From positions 1-36,505 of the forward strand of contig JAHFHF010000025.1 of assembly GCA_023247055.1 (NCBI GenBank): DNA of 36,505 nucleotides, read 5' to 3'. Shown here in pieces: positions 16,870-24,957 of this stretch. A model generated the notes under the pieces. It had not been told where the DNA came from. It did not search any database and saw only the letters and a program-made list of their open reading frames with translations. The DNA comes from Candidatus Omnitrophota bacterium. GTDB lineage: Bacteria; Omnitrophota; Omnitrophia; Omnitrophales; Aquincolibacteriaceae. Every line of letters starts with the position of its first letter. Position 1 is the stretch's first letter. Made by a program: the position numbers and the translations under genes.

Positions 16870-17948
16870 TGACCAGCCGCAAATTTGCCGTCAAAAAAAT
16901 CGGAATCATCGAGCGTTACCAGGAGTTTTTGCCCATCACGGAACGTACGCCGATTATTTCGCTCAATGAAGGCAACACGCCGCTGATTCTGGCCGAGGCG
17001 CTGCCGGTGGAATTGGGCCTGAAGAACATCCGCATTTATTACAAATTCGAGGGGCTCAACCCGACCGGCTCGTTTAAAGACCGCGGCATGACCATGGCGA
17101 TTTCCAAGGCCATGGAAAGCGGGGCCAAAGCGGTGATTTGCGCCTCGACCGGCAACACGTCCGCGTCTGCCGCGGCCTATGCTTCGCGCTGCGGCTTGAA
17201 ATGTTTTGTGCTGATTCCGGAAGGCAAAATCGCCAAAGGTAAATTGATCCAGGCCTACCGCTACGGCGCTAAAACCATCATGATCAAAGGCAACTTCGAC
17301 CAAGCGCTGAAACTGGTGCAGGAAATTTCAGCAGACGGAAAAATCACGCTGGTCAATTCCGTCAATCCGTTTCGTATTGAAGGGCAGAAATCGGCAGCGT
17401 TTGAAATCGTTGATGATCTGGGTGATGCTCCCGAATACCACGCGATTCCGGTCGGCAATGCCGGCAACATCACGGCCTACTGGAAAGGCTATAACGAATA
17501 TAAAAAAGCCGGCCGGTCCGACACCTTGCCCAAAATGCTGGGGTTTCAGGCCGCAGGCTCTGCGCCGATCGTGGAAGGCAAACCGGTGCCCAATCCGGAA
17601 ACCATTGCTACGGCGATCCGCATCGGCAATCCGGCAAGCTGGAAAGGCGCTACGAATGCGCGCGATGAATCGGGCGGCTTGATTGAGGCCGTGACCGATG
17701 AGGACATTCGCAAGGCTTACCGTTTTATCGCGGAACGCGAGGGTGTTTTTGCCGAACCGGCTTCCGCGGCGGCCGTGGCCGGTGTCATCAAGCTGGCCAA
17801 ACGCAATTATTTTGAATCCAACACTCGCATCGTGATTACGCTGACGGGCGCGGGGCTGAAAGATCCGGACATTGCCATGAGTTTCGACGATAAAATCGAA
17901 TGTGTCGAACCGGATATTTCAAAAGTCAAAGAGGTCATCCAGTCATGA
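16869..17948 (+). CDS. thrC: Threonine synthase
   Basis: PLP enzyme converting O-phosphohomoserine to threonine. At 359 residues it is the short bacterial form. It carries the PLP lysine Lys70 in NPTGSFKDRGM, CASTGNTSASAAAYASRCG, the phosphate loop VGNAGNITAYW, and the C-terminal TLTGAGLKDPD. It needs phosphohomoserine, so a homoserine kinase must exist, yet no GHMP-type thrB is in the window. It is coupled to hom by a one-base overlap and to the next gene by ATGA. Confidence 0.95.
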   Translation: MTSRKFAVKKIGIIERYQEFLPITERTPIISLNEGNTPLILAEALPVELGLKNIRIYYKFEGLNPTGSFKDRGMTMAISKAMESGAKAVICASTGNTSASAAAYASRCGLKCFVLIPEGKIAKGKLIQAYRYGAKTIMIKGNFDQALKLVQEISADGKITLVNSVNPFRIEGQKSAAFEIVDDLGDAPEYHAIPVGNAGNITAYWKGYNEYKKAGRSDTLPKMLGFQAAGSAPIVEGKPVPNPETIATAIRIGNPASWKGATNARDESGGLIEAVTDEDIRKAYRFIAEREGVFAEPASAAAVAGVIKLAKRNYFESNTRIVITLTGAGLKDPDIAMSFDDKIECVEPDISKVKEVIQS

Positions 17949-19141
17949 AATATATCGCCATTCTTTTAGCCGGTGCCGCCGATGTGCCTTCCGAAGAACT
18001 CGGGGACAAGACCCCTTTAGAAGTGGCCAAGATTCCGCACCTGCATGCGCTGGCCAAAAGCGGGCGCGTGGGAACCGTGCGTTTGGCTTCGGAACGTTTT
18101 TCGGCCATGCCAGATGCGGCCCTGCTGTCGTTCTTCGGCTATGAAGCCGAGAAAATTTATACGGGGCGCGCGCCGCTTGAAGCCGCTGACCTTGAATTGA
18201 AATTGGAGGCCAACGAAGTGCCGTTTCGCGTCAATTTTGTGACGGAGTCCGCCGGACGTCTGGCAGACCCGACCGCGGGAAAAATTTCCAACAAAGAATC
18301 GCGTGCGTTGATGAATTTTTTAAATAAAAAATTGGCCAGCGATTTCGTGCGTTTTTTCGCCGGCACCGGCCACCGCCACATTGCCGTGATCAAGGACGCG
18401 CACGGCTATGAAGCGCTTTCAGCCAAGACCACGCCGCCGCACGAAATGATCGGCGAGCCGGTTGACGCGCATTATCCCAAAGGCCCGGGCAGCGAACTGC
18501 TGAAGAAACTCATGTCCGACGCCAAACTGCTTTTGCAGGACCATGAGATTAACCAGGTGCGCATTGACCTGCAGGAGAACCCGGCCAATTTGATTTGGTT
18601 TTGGGGCCAGGGGCGCATGGTCCAGCTTGAAAAGTTCAGCCAGGAGTACGGGCTTTCGGGCGCGCTGATCAGCGATGCGGAATACGCGCGCGGCATCGGC
18701 CGTTTGAGCGGCATGACCGTGATCGAAGCCAGCGAGGCTGAGGGCGAATTGGCGGATGTTTATGAAAAGAAAAGCCGGCAGGTGCTGGACGCAATTGAAG
18801 AAAAAGATTTTGTCTGCCTGCATCTGACCGAATGCGACCGCGCCAGCCGCGACGGCGATTTGCGCGCGAAGATTTCCGGCCTCGAAGCCGCGGATTATTT
18901 TATCCTGTCGAAAATTAAAAATTATCTGGATAAGGCCAAGGAAGTACGTTTGCTGGTGACTCCCATCCACGCGTCGTCGTGGAAGCAGCGCAAGCGTCTC
19001 AAGGATGCCGTGCCGTTTGTCATGGCCGGTAAAAATCTGATGCCGGGCGACACGGAAAAATTTACGGAGATTGCGGCCAAAAGTTCGGAGCTTAAATCTA
19101 AAAGCTCCGACCTTCTGCGCCAGTTTCTCGCCCACCATTAA
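17945..19141 (+). CDS. ApgM-like protein in the homoserine kinase position, active site degenerate
   Basis: A 398-residue member of the archaeal-type phosphoglycerate mutase (ApgM) superfamily; relatives in hom-thrC operons are proposed homoserine kinases (TIGR02535). Family landmarks are kept: ELGDKTPLEVAKIPHLHALA, FFGYEAEKIYTGRAPLEAAD and the C-terminal VPFVMAG. Metal and nucleophile positions are mostly lost, judged by eye. The N-terminal GDG aspartate is replaced (LLAGAAD); the catalytic Ser of GSDVAN is Pro56 (MPDAAL); the DxxGH histidine is Arg302 (DRASRDGD); the DH aspartate is Ile341 (PIHASS); the last His is Leu352. Only Asp298 and His342 remain. It overlaps thrC by ATGA and precedes lysC by two bases. 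It may be a repurposed or non-catalytic member, or use another mechanism. Confidence 0.82.
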   Translation: MKYIAILLAGAADVPSEELGDKTPLEVAKIPHLHALAKSGRVGTVRLASERFSAMPDAALLSFFGYEAEKIYTGRAPLEAADLELKLEANEVPFRVNFVTESAGRLADPTAGKISNKESRALMNFLNKKLASDFVRFFAGTGHRHIAVIKDAHGYEALSAKTTPPHEMIGEPVDAHYPKGPGSELLKKLMSDAKLLLQDHEINQVRIDLQENPANLIWFWGQGRMVQLEKFSQEYGLSGALISDAEYARGIGRLSGMTVIEASEAEGELADVYEKKSRQVLDAIEEKDFVCLHLTECDRASRDGDLRAKISGLEAADYFILSKIKNYLDKAKEVRLLVTPIHASSWKQRKRLKDAVPFVMAGKNLMPGDTEKFTEIAAKSSELKSKSSDLLRQFLAHH

Positions 19142-19143
19142 TC

Positions 19144-20373
19144 ATGGCCGTGATCGTTCAAAAATACGGGGGCACGTCTGTTGCCAATGCCGCGCGCATC
19201 AAGTATGTGGCCGGCCGTATTTTGCGCGAGCGTAAAAAAGGCAATGATGTGGTCGTCGTCGTTTCCGCCATGGGCGATATGACCGATGATCTGATTACGC
19301 TGGCCGAGCAAATTACCAAACGCCCCAGCGACCGCGAACTGGACATGCTGCTTTCCACCGGTGAACAAGTTTCCGTAGCCTTGCTTGCCATGGCGATTCA
19401 GGAGCAGGGCGGAAAGGCGCTTTCATTCACGGGCGCGCAGATCGGTATTGTGACCGACCCTTCCCACACGAAGGCGCGCATTCTGGACATTGATACCACG
19501 CGCCTGCGCCAAGCCCTGCGTGAAAAAAATGTAGTGGTGGTTGCCGGTTTTCAGGGCAAGACCCGAACCGGCGAAATTACGACGCTCGGCCGCGGCGGCT
19601 CCGACCTGACGGCCGTGGCGCTGGCCAAAGCGCTGAAGGCGCGCTGCTGCGAAATTTACACGGACGTGGACGGCGTTTATACGGCCGATCCGCGTGTGGT
19701 TCCAGCCGCGCAGAAAATCAACACCATCAGCTATGACGAAATTCTTGAAATGGCGTCGCTTGGCGCCAAGGTGATGCATAACCGTTCGATTGAAGTGGGT
19801 AAGAAATTCAACGTTCCGATTTACGTGCGCAATTCACGGCATTTCAAAGAAGGCACGCTGATTACAAAGGAGACCAAGGCCATGGAGGAAGTGACAGTGC
19901 GCGGAGTGGCGCTAACGGAAGATGAAGCCAAAATCACATTTTTCAGGGTGCCGGACCGTCCGGGCATTGCCGCGCGGCTTTTCAAGACGCTGGCCGATGC
20001 CAAGGTCAATATCGACATGATCATTCAGAATAAAACCGAAACGAACACCACGGACATTTCATTTACGGTTTATAAAAACGAACTGCAGAAAGCGCTCGAC
20101 GTGGTGCGCCGCGCGGCCAAGGAGTTAAAAGCCGGGCACATTGACTGCGATGAAAATATCGCCAAAGTCAGCATTGTCGGCGTGGGCATGCGTTCGCATT
20201 CAGGCATTGCGTCCAAGATGTTCGGCGCCCTGGCGCGCAAGAAAATCAACATCGACATGATCTCGACGTCGGAAATTAAAATTTCCTGTGTGGTGGATGG
20301 TAAAAAAGGCCGGCTCGCGGCACAGACGATTCACAAAGAATTCGGGTTGGATAAAAAAATCACGCGTGAATGA
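19144..20373 (+). CDS. lysC: Aspartate kinase
   Basis: Phosphorylates aspartate, the first step toward lysine, threonine and methionine. The 409-residue chain has the kinase domain at about 1-245 (QKYGGTSVANAARI, VVVVSAMGDMTDDLI, LGRGGSDLTAVALA, YTDVDGVYTADPR) and two C-terminal ACT domains (about 265-400; FFRVPDRPGIAARLF and VSIVGVGMRSHSGIASKMF). Length and layout match the alpha/beta type known from Bacillus, in which a second protein is made from an internal start. Such a start is visible here (see 19866). It follows the ApgM-like gene by two bases. Confidence 0.96.
   Translation: MAVIVQKYGGTSVANAARIKYVAGRILRERKKGNDVVVVVSAMGDMTDDLITLAEQITKRPSDRELDMLLSTGEQVSVALLAMAIQEQGGKALSFTGAQIGIVTDPSHTKARILDIDTTRLRQALREKNVVVVAGFQGKTRTGEITTLGRGGSDLTAVALAKALKARCCEIYTDVDGVYTADPRVVPAAQKINTISYDEILEMASLGAKVMHNRSIEVGKKFNVPIYVRNSRHFKEGTLITKETKAMEEVTVRGVALTEDEAKITFFRVPDRPGIAARLFKTLADAKVNIDMIIQNKTETNTTDISFTVYKNELQKALDVVRRAAKELKAGHIDCDENIAKVSIVGVGMRSHSGIASKMFGALARKKINIDMISTSEIKISCVVDGKKGRLAAQTIHKEFGLDKKITRE
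19866..19884 (+). promoter_or_regulatory. Internal ribosome binding site and start for an aspartate kinase beta subunit
   Basis: AAAGGAG (19866-19872), 9-base spacer, then in-frame ATG at 19882-19884, codon 247 of lysC. Translation would give a 163-residue ACT-only polypeptide (MEEVTVRGVALTEDEAK onward) ending at 20373. The site falls at the kinase/ACT junction, as in the alpha2beta2 enzymes of Bacillus, Corynebacterium and Thermus. Confidence 0.7.
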
Positions 20374-20377
20374 CCTT

Positions 20378-20413
20378 GTTCGCAAGGTACAGGCATGCCT
20401 GTACCCTGCGAAC
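20378..20413. repeat. 36-bp palindrome, family B
   Basis: Arms GTTCGCAAGGTACAGGCA and TGCCTGTACCCTGCGAAC pair at all but one position of each half, centred on GCATGC. It starts four bases after the lysC stop. The family A palindrome follows 24 bases later. Confidence 0.85.
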
Positions 20414-20437
20414 TTGGAATCGCGATTGAAGAAAATT

Positions 20438-20465
20438 GTAGTGGCAATTCATGAATTGCCACTAC
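20438..20465. repeat. 28-bp perfect palindrome, family A copy 2
   Basis: Perfect inverted symmetry with half-site GTAGTGGCAATTCA. It ends 10 bases before cimA ATG 20476, and no Shine-Dalgarno sequence lies between, so the palindrome takes the place of the normal ribosome binding region. Copy 1 is at 7350-7377. Confidence 0.9.
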
Positions 20466-20475
20466 GAATTGACCT

Positions 20476-22056
20476 ATGAAAAAACTAAAAAAAGTTTTGA
20501 TTTATGACACAACCCTGCGGGATGGAACGCAGGCGGAGGGCATCAGTCTGTCTGCACAGGACAAGGTGATGATCGCCAAGCGTCTGGATGCGCTCGGCGT
20601 ACACTATATCGAGGGCGGCTGGCCGGGCTCCAATCCCAAGGACATGGCCTTTTTCACGGAAATCAAAAAAGCCAAGATCCGCAATGCCGTGATCGTGGCT
20701 TTCGGGTCCACGCGCCGCGCGCATACCAAGACAGCCGACGACGCCAACATCAAGGCCCTGCTCGAAGCCAAAACCAGCGCGGTTACGATCTTCGGAAAGT
20801 CCTGGGATTTTCATGTGACGGAAGTTTTCCGTACGTCGCTCAAAGAAAATCTGCAAATGATTTATGACAGCGTTTCGTATCTTTGTTCTAAAAAACGCGA
20901 AGTGATCTACGATGCCGAACATTTTTTTGACGGCTTCAAAGCCAATCCTGACTACGCCCTCAAATCCATTCAGAAGGCCGCTAAAGCCGGCGCATCCAAC
21001 ATCACGCTTTGCGATACCAATGGCGGCACGCTGCCCCATGAAATCCGTCACGCTATCCTGCGCGTGAAACGCTCGGTCAAAACACCGCTCGGTATTCACT
21101 GCCATAACGATTCAGAACTAGGCGTGGCCAATTCTCTTCAGGCGGTAGGCGAGGGCGTGGTGCTGGTGCAGGGCACGATCAACGGTATCGGCGAACGCTG
21201 CGGCAATGCCAATCTGGTCAGTATCATCCCGGTGCTGGCGCTCAAAATGAACCGCGAAACGCTCAGCCCCAAAAAAATGAAAGAATTGACGCAGGTTTCG
21301 CATTATGTGGCGGAAATTTGCAACCTGCCGCTCAACATCCATCAGCCTTTTACGGGCCGCGCGGCATTCGCCCACAAAGGCGGCGTGCATATCAACGCCA
21401 TGATGAAAAATTCAAAAACGTATGAGCACGTGGACCCCAAGCTGCTGGGCAATCACCGCCGTTTTCTGGTGTCTGAACTCGGCGGCAAAACCAATGTGAT
21501 GATCAAAGCGCGTGAACTGCACATGGATTTTGACAAAGAGTCGCCGGAAGCGCGGCGCGTGTTGACCGAGATTCAGCGCCTTGAAAATGAGGGCTATCAA
21601 TTCGAGGCCGCGGAAGCCAGTTTTGAACTTTTGATGCACCGTTTGATGGGCCGCAGTAAAAAATTTTTCGAGATCGATGCCGTGGCGGTTCGCGCTGAAA
21701 ATATCGGCAAGGAAAATCCGACTTCGGTTGCGGAAGTCAAACTCAAGGCCAAGGGTAAGGAGCATTTTGAAGTCGCTGAAGGCGACGGGCCGGTCAATGC
21801 GCTCGACCGTGCCTTGCGCAAAGCCCTGCGCCATGCTTATCCCGTGATTGACGAGACCCATCTCACCGATTTCAAAGTGCGTGTGGTCAATTCCGAAGCC
21901 GGTACAGCCGCCAAGGTGCGCGTCTTCATTGAATTCCAGGACGCCGAGTCGTCCTGGGTCACGGTCGGCGTGCATGCCAACATCGTCGAAGCCAGCTGGA
22001 AAGCCCTGACTGAGGCGATCGAGTACAAACTCTTCAAAACTCAGCGCGTTTCATGA
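20476..22056 (+). CDS. cimA: (R)-citramalate synthase
   Basis: Condenses pyruvate and acetyl-CoA to citramalate, giving a threonine-independent source of 2-oxobutyrate for isoleucine. The 526-residue protein has the DRE-TIM barrel start IYDTTLRDGTQAEGISLS, the YIEGGWPGSNPKD segment that separates CimA from LeuA (which has EAGFPASS), LCDTNGGTLPHEI, the metal-binding GIHCHNDSELGVANS, and NGIGERCGNANL. The C-terminal part (about 400-520) is a LeuA-type allosteric domain. The leuA gene is separate, at 35466. It overlaps valS by ATGA, and threonine genes lie directly upstream. Confidence 0.93.
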   Translation: MKKLKKVLIYDTTLRDGTQAEGISLSAQDKVMIAKRLDALGVHYIEGGWPGSNPKDMAFFTEIKKAKIRNAVIVAFGSTRRAHTKTADDANIKALLEAKTSAVTIFGKSWDFHVTEVFRTSLKENLQMIYDSVSYLCSKKREVIYDAEHFFDGFKANPDYALKSIQKAAKAGASNITLCDTNGGTLPHEIRHAILRVKRSVKTPLGIHCHNDSELGVANSLQAVGEGVVLVQGTINGIGERCGNANLVSIIPVLALKMNRETLSPKKMKELTQVSHYVAEICNLPLNIHQPFTGRAAFAHKGGVHINAMMKNSKTYEHVDPKLLGNHRRFLVSELGGKTNVMIKARELHMDFDKESPEARRVLTEIQRLENEGYQFEAAEASFELLMHRLMGRSKKFFEIDAVAVRAENIGKENPTSVAEVKLKAKGKEHFEVAEGDGPVNALDRALRKALRHAYPVIDETHLTDFKVRVVNSEAGTAAKVRVFIEFQDAESSWVTVGVHANIVEASWKALTEAIEYKLFKTQRVS

Positions 22057-24845
22057 CCGACGAAAAAGAACTCCCTTCCCGCTATCAGCCCTCTGAAACG
22101 GAGTCCCGCTGGTATCAGCATTGGGAATCCAAAGGTTATTTCCGGCCCCTGAGCGACAAGACCGGCAACACGGGCGCCAAGCCTTACGTCATCGTCATCC
22201 CTCCGCCGAATGTCACCGGCGTGCTGCATGTCGGCCATGCTTTAAATAATTCGATTCAAGACGTGCTGACCCGCTGGAACCGCATGCGCGGCCGCGATAC
22301 GCTTTGGGTGCCGGGCGTGGACCATGCGGGCATTGCCACGCAGAACGTGGTCGAACGCAAACTCGCCAAAGAAAAAAAGACGCGTCACGATCTGGGCCGC
22401 GAAGCTTTTCTCAAAGAAGTCTGGAAGTGGAAAGAGGAAAACGGTAATACGATCACGCGCCAGCTGCGCCGCCTGGGTGCTTCCTGCGACTGGTCGCGCG
22501 AGCGTTTTACCATGGATGAAGGCCTGTCGCATGCCGTGCGCGAGGCCTTTGTGTCGCTCTATGAAAAGGGCCTGATTTATCAGGGCCATTACATCATCAA
22601 CTGGTGCCCGCGCTGCCGCACCGCGCTCTCAGACGAAGAATCTGTGCACAAGGAAATCAACGGCAATTTTTATCATCTTAAATATCCCGTGGCGGGCAAG
22701 GGGACAAAGGCGGAGCTTCCGGGCGAAGACCATATTGTGGTTGCGACCACGCGTCCTGAAACCATGCTGGGCGATACGGCCGTGGCCGTGCATCCGGACG
22801 ATGAACGCTACAAAGCCCTGCATGGCAAGAAGCTGATTCTCCCGCTCGTGAACCGTGAAATCCCCATCATTTTGGATGCGGCGGTTGATCCGCAGTTCGG
22901 CACGGGACTGGTGAAAGTCACGCCCGCGCACGATCCCAACGATTTTGACATGGGCAAACGCCATGGCCTTGCGCAAATCAATGTCATGACACCGGAAGGA
23001 AAAATCAATGAACTGGGCGGCGCTTATCAAGGCCTGGACCGGTTTGCCGCGCGCAAGCAGGTGATCGCCGATCTCGAGGCTCAGGGGCTTTTTGTGAAAA
23101 GCGTGCCGCACCGCCATTCGGTCGGCCATTGCTACCGCTGCGAAACCGTGGTCGAGCCCTATCTTTCCAAACAGTGGTTTGTGAAAATGAAACCGCTGGC
23201 CGATCGTGCGCTGAAAGCCCACGAAGAAGGCAAAACCAAATTCTATCCCAACCGCTGGACCAAGGTTTACACCAACTGGCTCTCCGGCATCCGCGATTGG
23301 TGCATTTCACGCCAGATTTGGTGGGGGCATCAAATCCCCGTCTGGTATTGCGATCATTGCTTGAAATCTGAGATTGCTCACAGTGACAAAGAGAATTTTG
23401 TCATTGCGAGCCCAGGAAGCATTTCGGGAGGGGCGAAGCAATCTCAGAGAGGAATCATCGTTGCGCGCGAAACACCCAAGAAATGCCCAGCCTGCGGCGG
23501 TATGGATTTAGTTCAAGACCCTGACGTTCTTGACACCTGGTTTTCTTCCTGGTTGTGGCCCTTTTCAACGCTCGGTTGGCCGGAGAAAACGCCGGACTTG
23601 GCGCGTTTTTACCCGACTTCCGATTTGGTGACCGCGGCGGAAATTATCTTTTTCTGGGTGGCCCGCATGATCATGGCCGGCCTGGAATTTATGGGCGAGG
23701 TGCCGTTTTCGCGTATTTACATTCACGGCACGGTGCGGGCCGCAACCGGTCTTAAAATGTCGAAGTCGCTCGGCAACGTCATTGATCCGCTGGAAGTGAT
23801 CGACGAACTCGGCGCGGATTCGCTGCGTTTCAGCATGCTGATGCTTTCCGCGCAGGACGTTTATCTGTCCAAAGAAAAATTTGAGGTCGGCCGCAATTTT
23901 ACCAACAAACTTTGGAATGCCTCGCGTTTTGTGATGATGAATCTCGAAGGATTCAAAAGTGGTTCTTTTTCAGGCAATCTTCCGGACAATCTTTCGACCT
24001 CCGACCTCTGGATTTTGGCCCGGCTGGACCAGGTGATTGAGACGGCGGATGCCCATCTCGAAGGATTCGGCATGGCCCAGGCTTCCAGCGAACTTTATCA
24101 TTTTGTGTGGAATGATTTCTGCGACTGGTTTATCGAACTTTCCAAGCCGGTCTTGATGGGCGGGGACAGCGCTGAAAAAATAGCGACGCAAAAGGTCCTA
24201 TTTCACGTGCTGGACCGTATTCTGCGGCTGATGCATCCTTTCATGCCATTTGTGACCGAGGAAATCTGGCAAAAATTGCCGGCGTATGCCTCGGATGCGT
24301 CTACGTCTGAAACCATTCTTTATGCTCCCTGGCCCGTGAAAGCCGTTTCCGTGCCTGCGCAGCGCGCGAACGCCTGCCGCGCCGTGGAATGGCTGCAAAA
24401 GGCCGTCAGCGGCCTGCGCGACCTGCGCATGACGCTTAATATTCCTGCGCAGCAGACTTTGAAAGCCGTGGTGGCCGCACCGGATGCAGAGGTGCTCCGC
24501 ACGTTTGAACGCTTTCGTCCGCAGATTGTCCGCTTAGCGCGTCTTGAATCGCTGGAAGTGCTTGCGACCTTCCAAAAAACAAAAAATTATATGGGGCAGG
24601 CTTATCCGGAGTTTGAAGTGTTCATCGGTATTGAGGGGATCGTGGATCCGGTGAAAGAAAAAACGCGGATTGCCGCCAAAATGGAGGAATTGCGGCGCTT
24701 TATGACGGCCATCTCCCAGAAACTCTCCAACGACAATTTTGTCAAGAATGCTCCGGAAGAAATTATCCAGCAAGAGCGTGAAAAACTTGAAGATGCCGGT
24801 AAAGTCTTGAAGGCGCACGAGGAAAGCCTGGAGTTGTTTAAGTGA
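22053..24845 (+). CDS. valS: Valyl-tRNA synthetase with an in-frame repeat insertion
   Basis: Class I synthetase of 930 residues charging tRNA-Val. It carries the HIGH motif as HVGH at 59-62 within PPNVTGVLHVGHALNN, the editing-domain segment TTRPETMLGDTAVAVHP, the DPDVLDTWFSSWLWPFSTLGWP block, KMSKS at 568-572, the anticodon-binding domain and a short C-terminal coiled coil (IEGIVDPVKEKTRIAAKMEELRR). The zinc-type cysteines are Cys433, Cys436, Cys478 and Cys481. Relatives normally have only about 14-16 residues between the Cys pairs (CxxCGE..IVAREDPxxCPxCG). Here residues about 438-466 are extra and are encoded by a palindromic repeat. All catalytic motifs are intact, so the enzyme is probably functional. 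Confidence 0.96.
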   Translation: MTDEKELPSRYQPSETESRWYQHWESKGYFRPLSDKTGNTGAKPYVIVIPPPNVTGVLHVGHALNNSIQDVLTRWNRMRGRDTLWVPGVDHAGIATQNVVERKLAKEKKTRHDLGREAFLKEVWKWKEENGNTITRQLRRLGASCDWSRERFTMDEGLSHAVREAFVSLYEKGLIYQGHYIINWCPRCRTALSDEESVHKEINGNFYHLKYPVAGKGTKAELPGEDHIVVATTRPETMLGDTAVAVHPDDERYKALHGKKLILPLVNREIPIILDAAVDPQFGTGLVKVTPAHDPNDFDMGKRHGLAQINVMTPEGKINELGGAYQGLDRFAARKQVIADLEAQGLFVKSVPHRHSVGHCYRCETVVEPYLSKQWFVKMKPLADRALKAHEEGKTKFYPNRWTKVYTNWLSGIRDWCISRQIWWGHQIPVWYCDHCLKSEIAHSDKENFVIASPGSISGGAKQSQRGIIVARETPKKCPACGGMDLVQDPDVLDTWFSSWLWPFSTLGWPEKTPDLARFYPTSDLVTAAEIIFFWVARMIMAGLEFMGEVPFSRIYIHGTVRAATGLKMSKSLGNVIDPLEVIDELGADSLRFSMLMLSAQDVYLSKEKFEVGRNFTNKLWNASRFVMMNLEGFKSGSFSGNLPDNLSTSDLWILARLDQVIETADAHLEGFGMAQASSELYHFVWNDFCDWFIELSKPVLMGGDSAEKIATQKVLFHVLDRILRLMHPFMPFVTEEIWQKLPAYASDASTSETILYAPWPVKAVSVPAQRANACRAVEWLQKAVSGLRDLRMTLNIPAQQTLKAVVAAPDAEVLRTFERFRPQIVRLARLESLEVLATFQKTKNYMGQAYPEFEVFIGIEGIVDPVKEKTRIAAKMEELRRFMTAISQKLSNDNFVKNAPEEIIQQEREKLEDAGKVLKAHEESLELFK
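23367..23448. repeat. 82-bp palindromic repeat (family E type) inside valS
   Basis: Perfect 12-bp terminal inverted repeats TCTGAGATTGCT (23367-23378) and AGCAATCTCAGA (23437-23448), with an inner pair TGACAAA / TTTGTCA (about 23383-23403). The right half reads GTCATTGCGAGCCC..GAAGCAATCTC, the same type as the intergenic elements near 9126 and 11953. It contributes about 28 codons with no stop in the valS frame. Confidence 0.85.
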
Positions 24846-24904
24846 AAAGAAATAAGACATGAGTGAGAGTGTTCTAGAAGCCCGCTGATAATTCATCTTT
24901 GTTT

Positions 24905-24929
24905 CCTCCCCCGGGCTTTTCGGGGGAGG
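24905..24929. repeat. GC-rich hairpin after valS
   Basis: Stem CCTCCCCCG (24905-24913) with CGGGGGAGG (24921-24929), seven-base loop GGCTTTT, followed by ATCAAGGTGGGGG. It resembles a dispersed CCTCCCC-type repeat and could slow or end transcription, but no U-run follows. It lies in the 112-base gap between valS and the HAD gene. Confidence 0.65.
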
Positions 24930-24957
24930 ATCAAGGTGGGGGATAGGTTCAGAAGTC

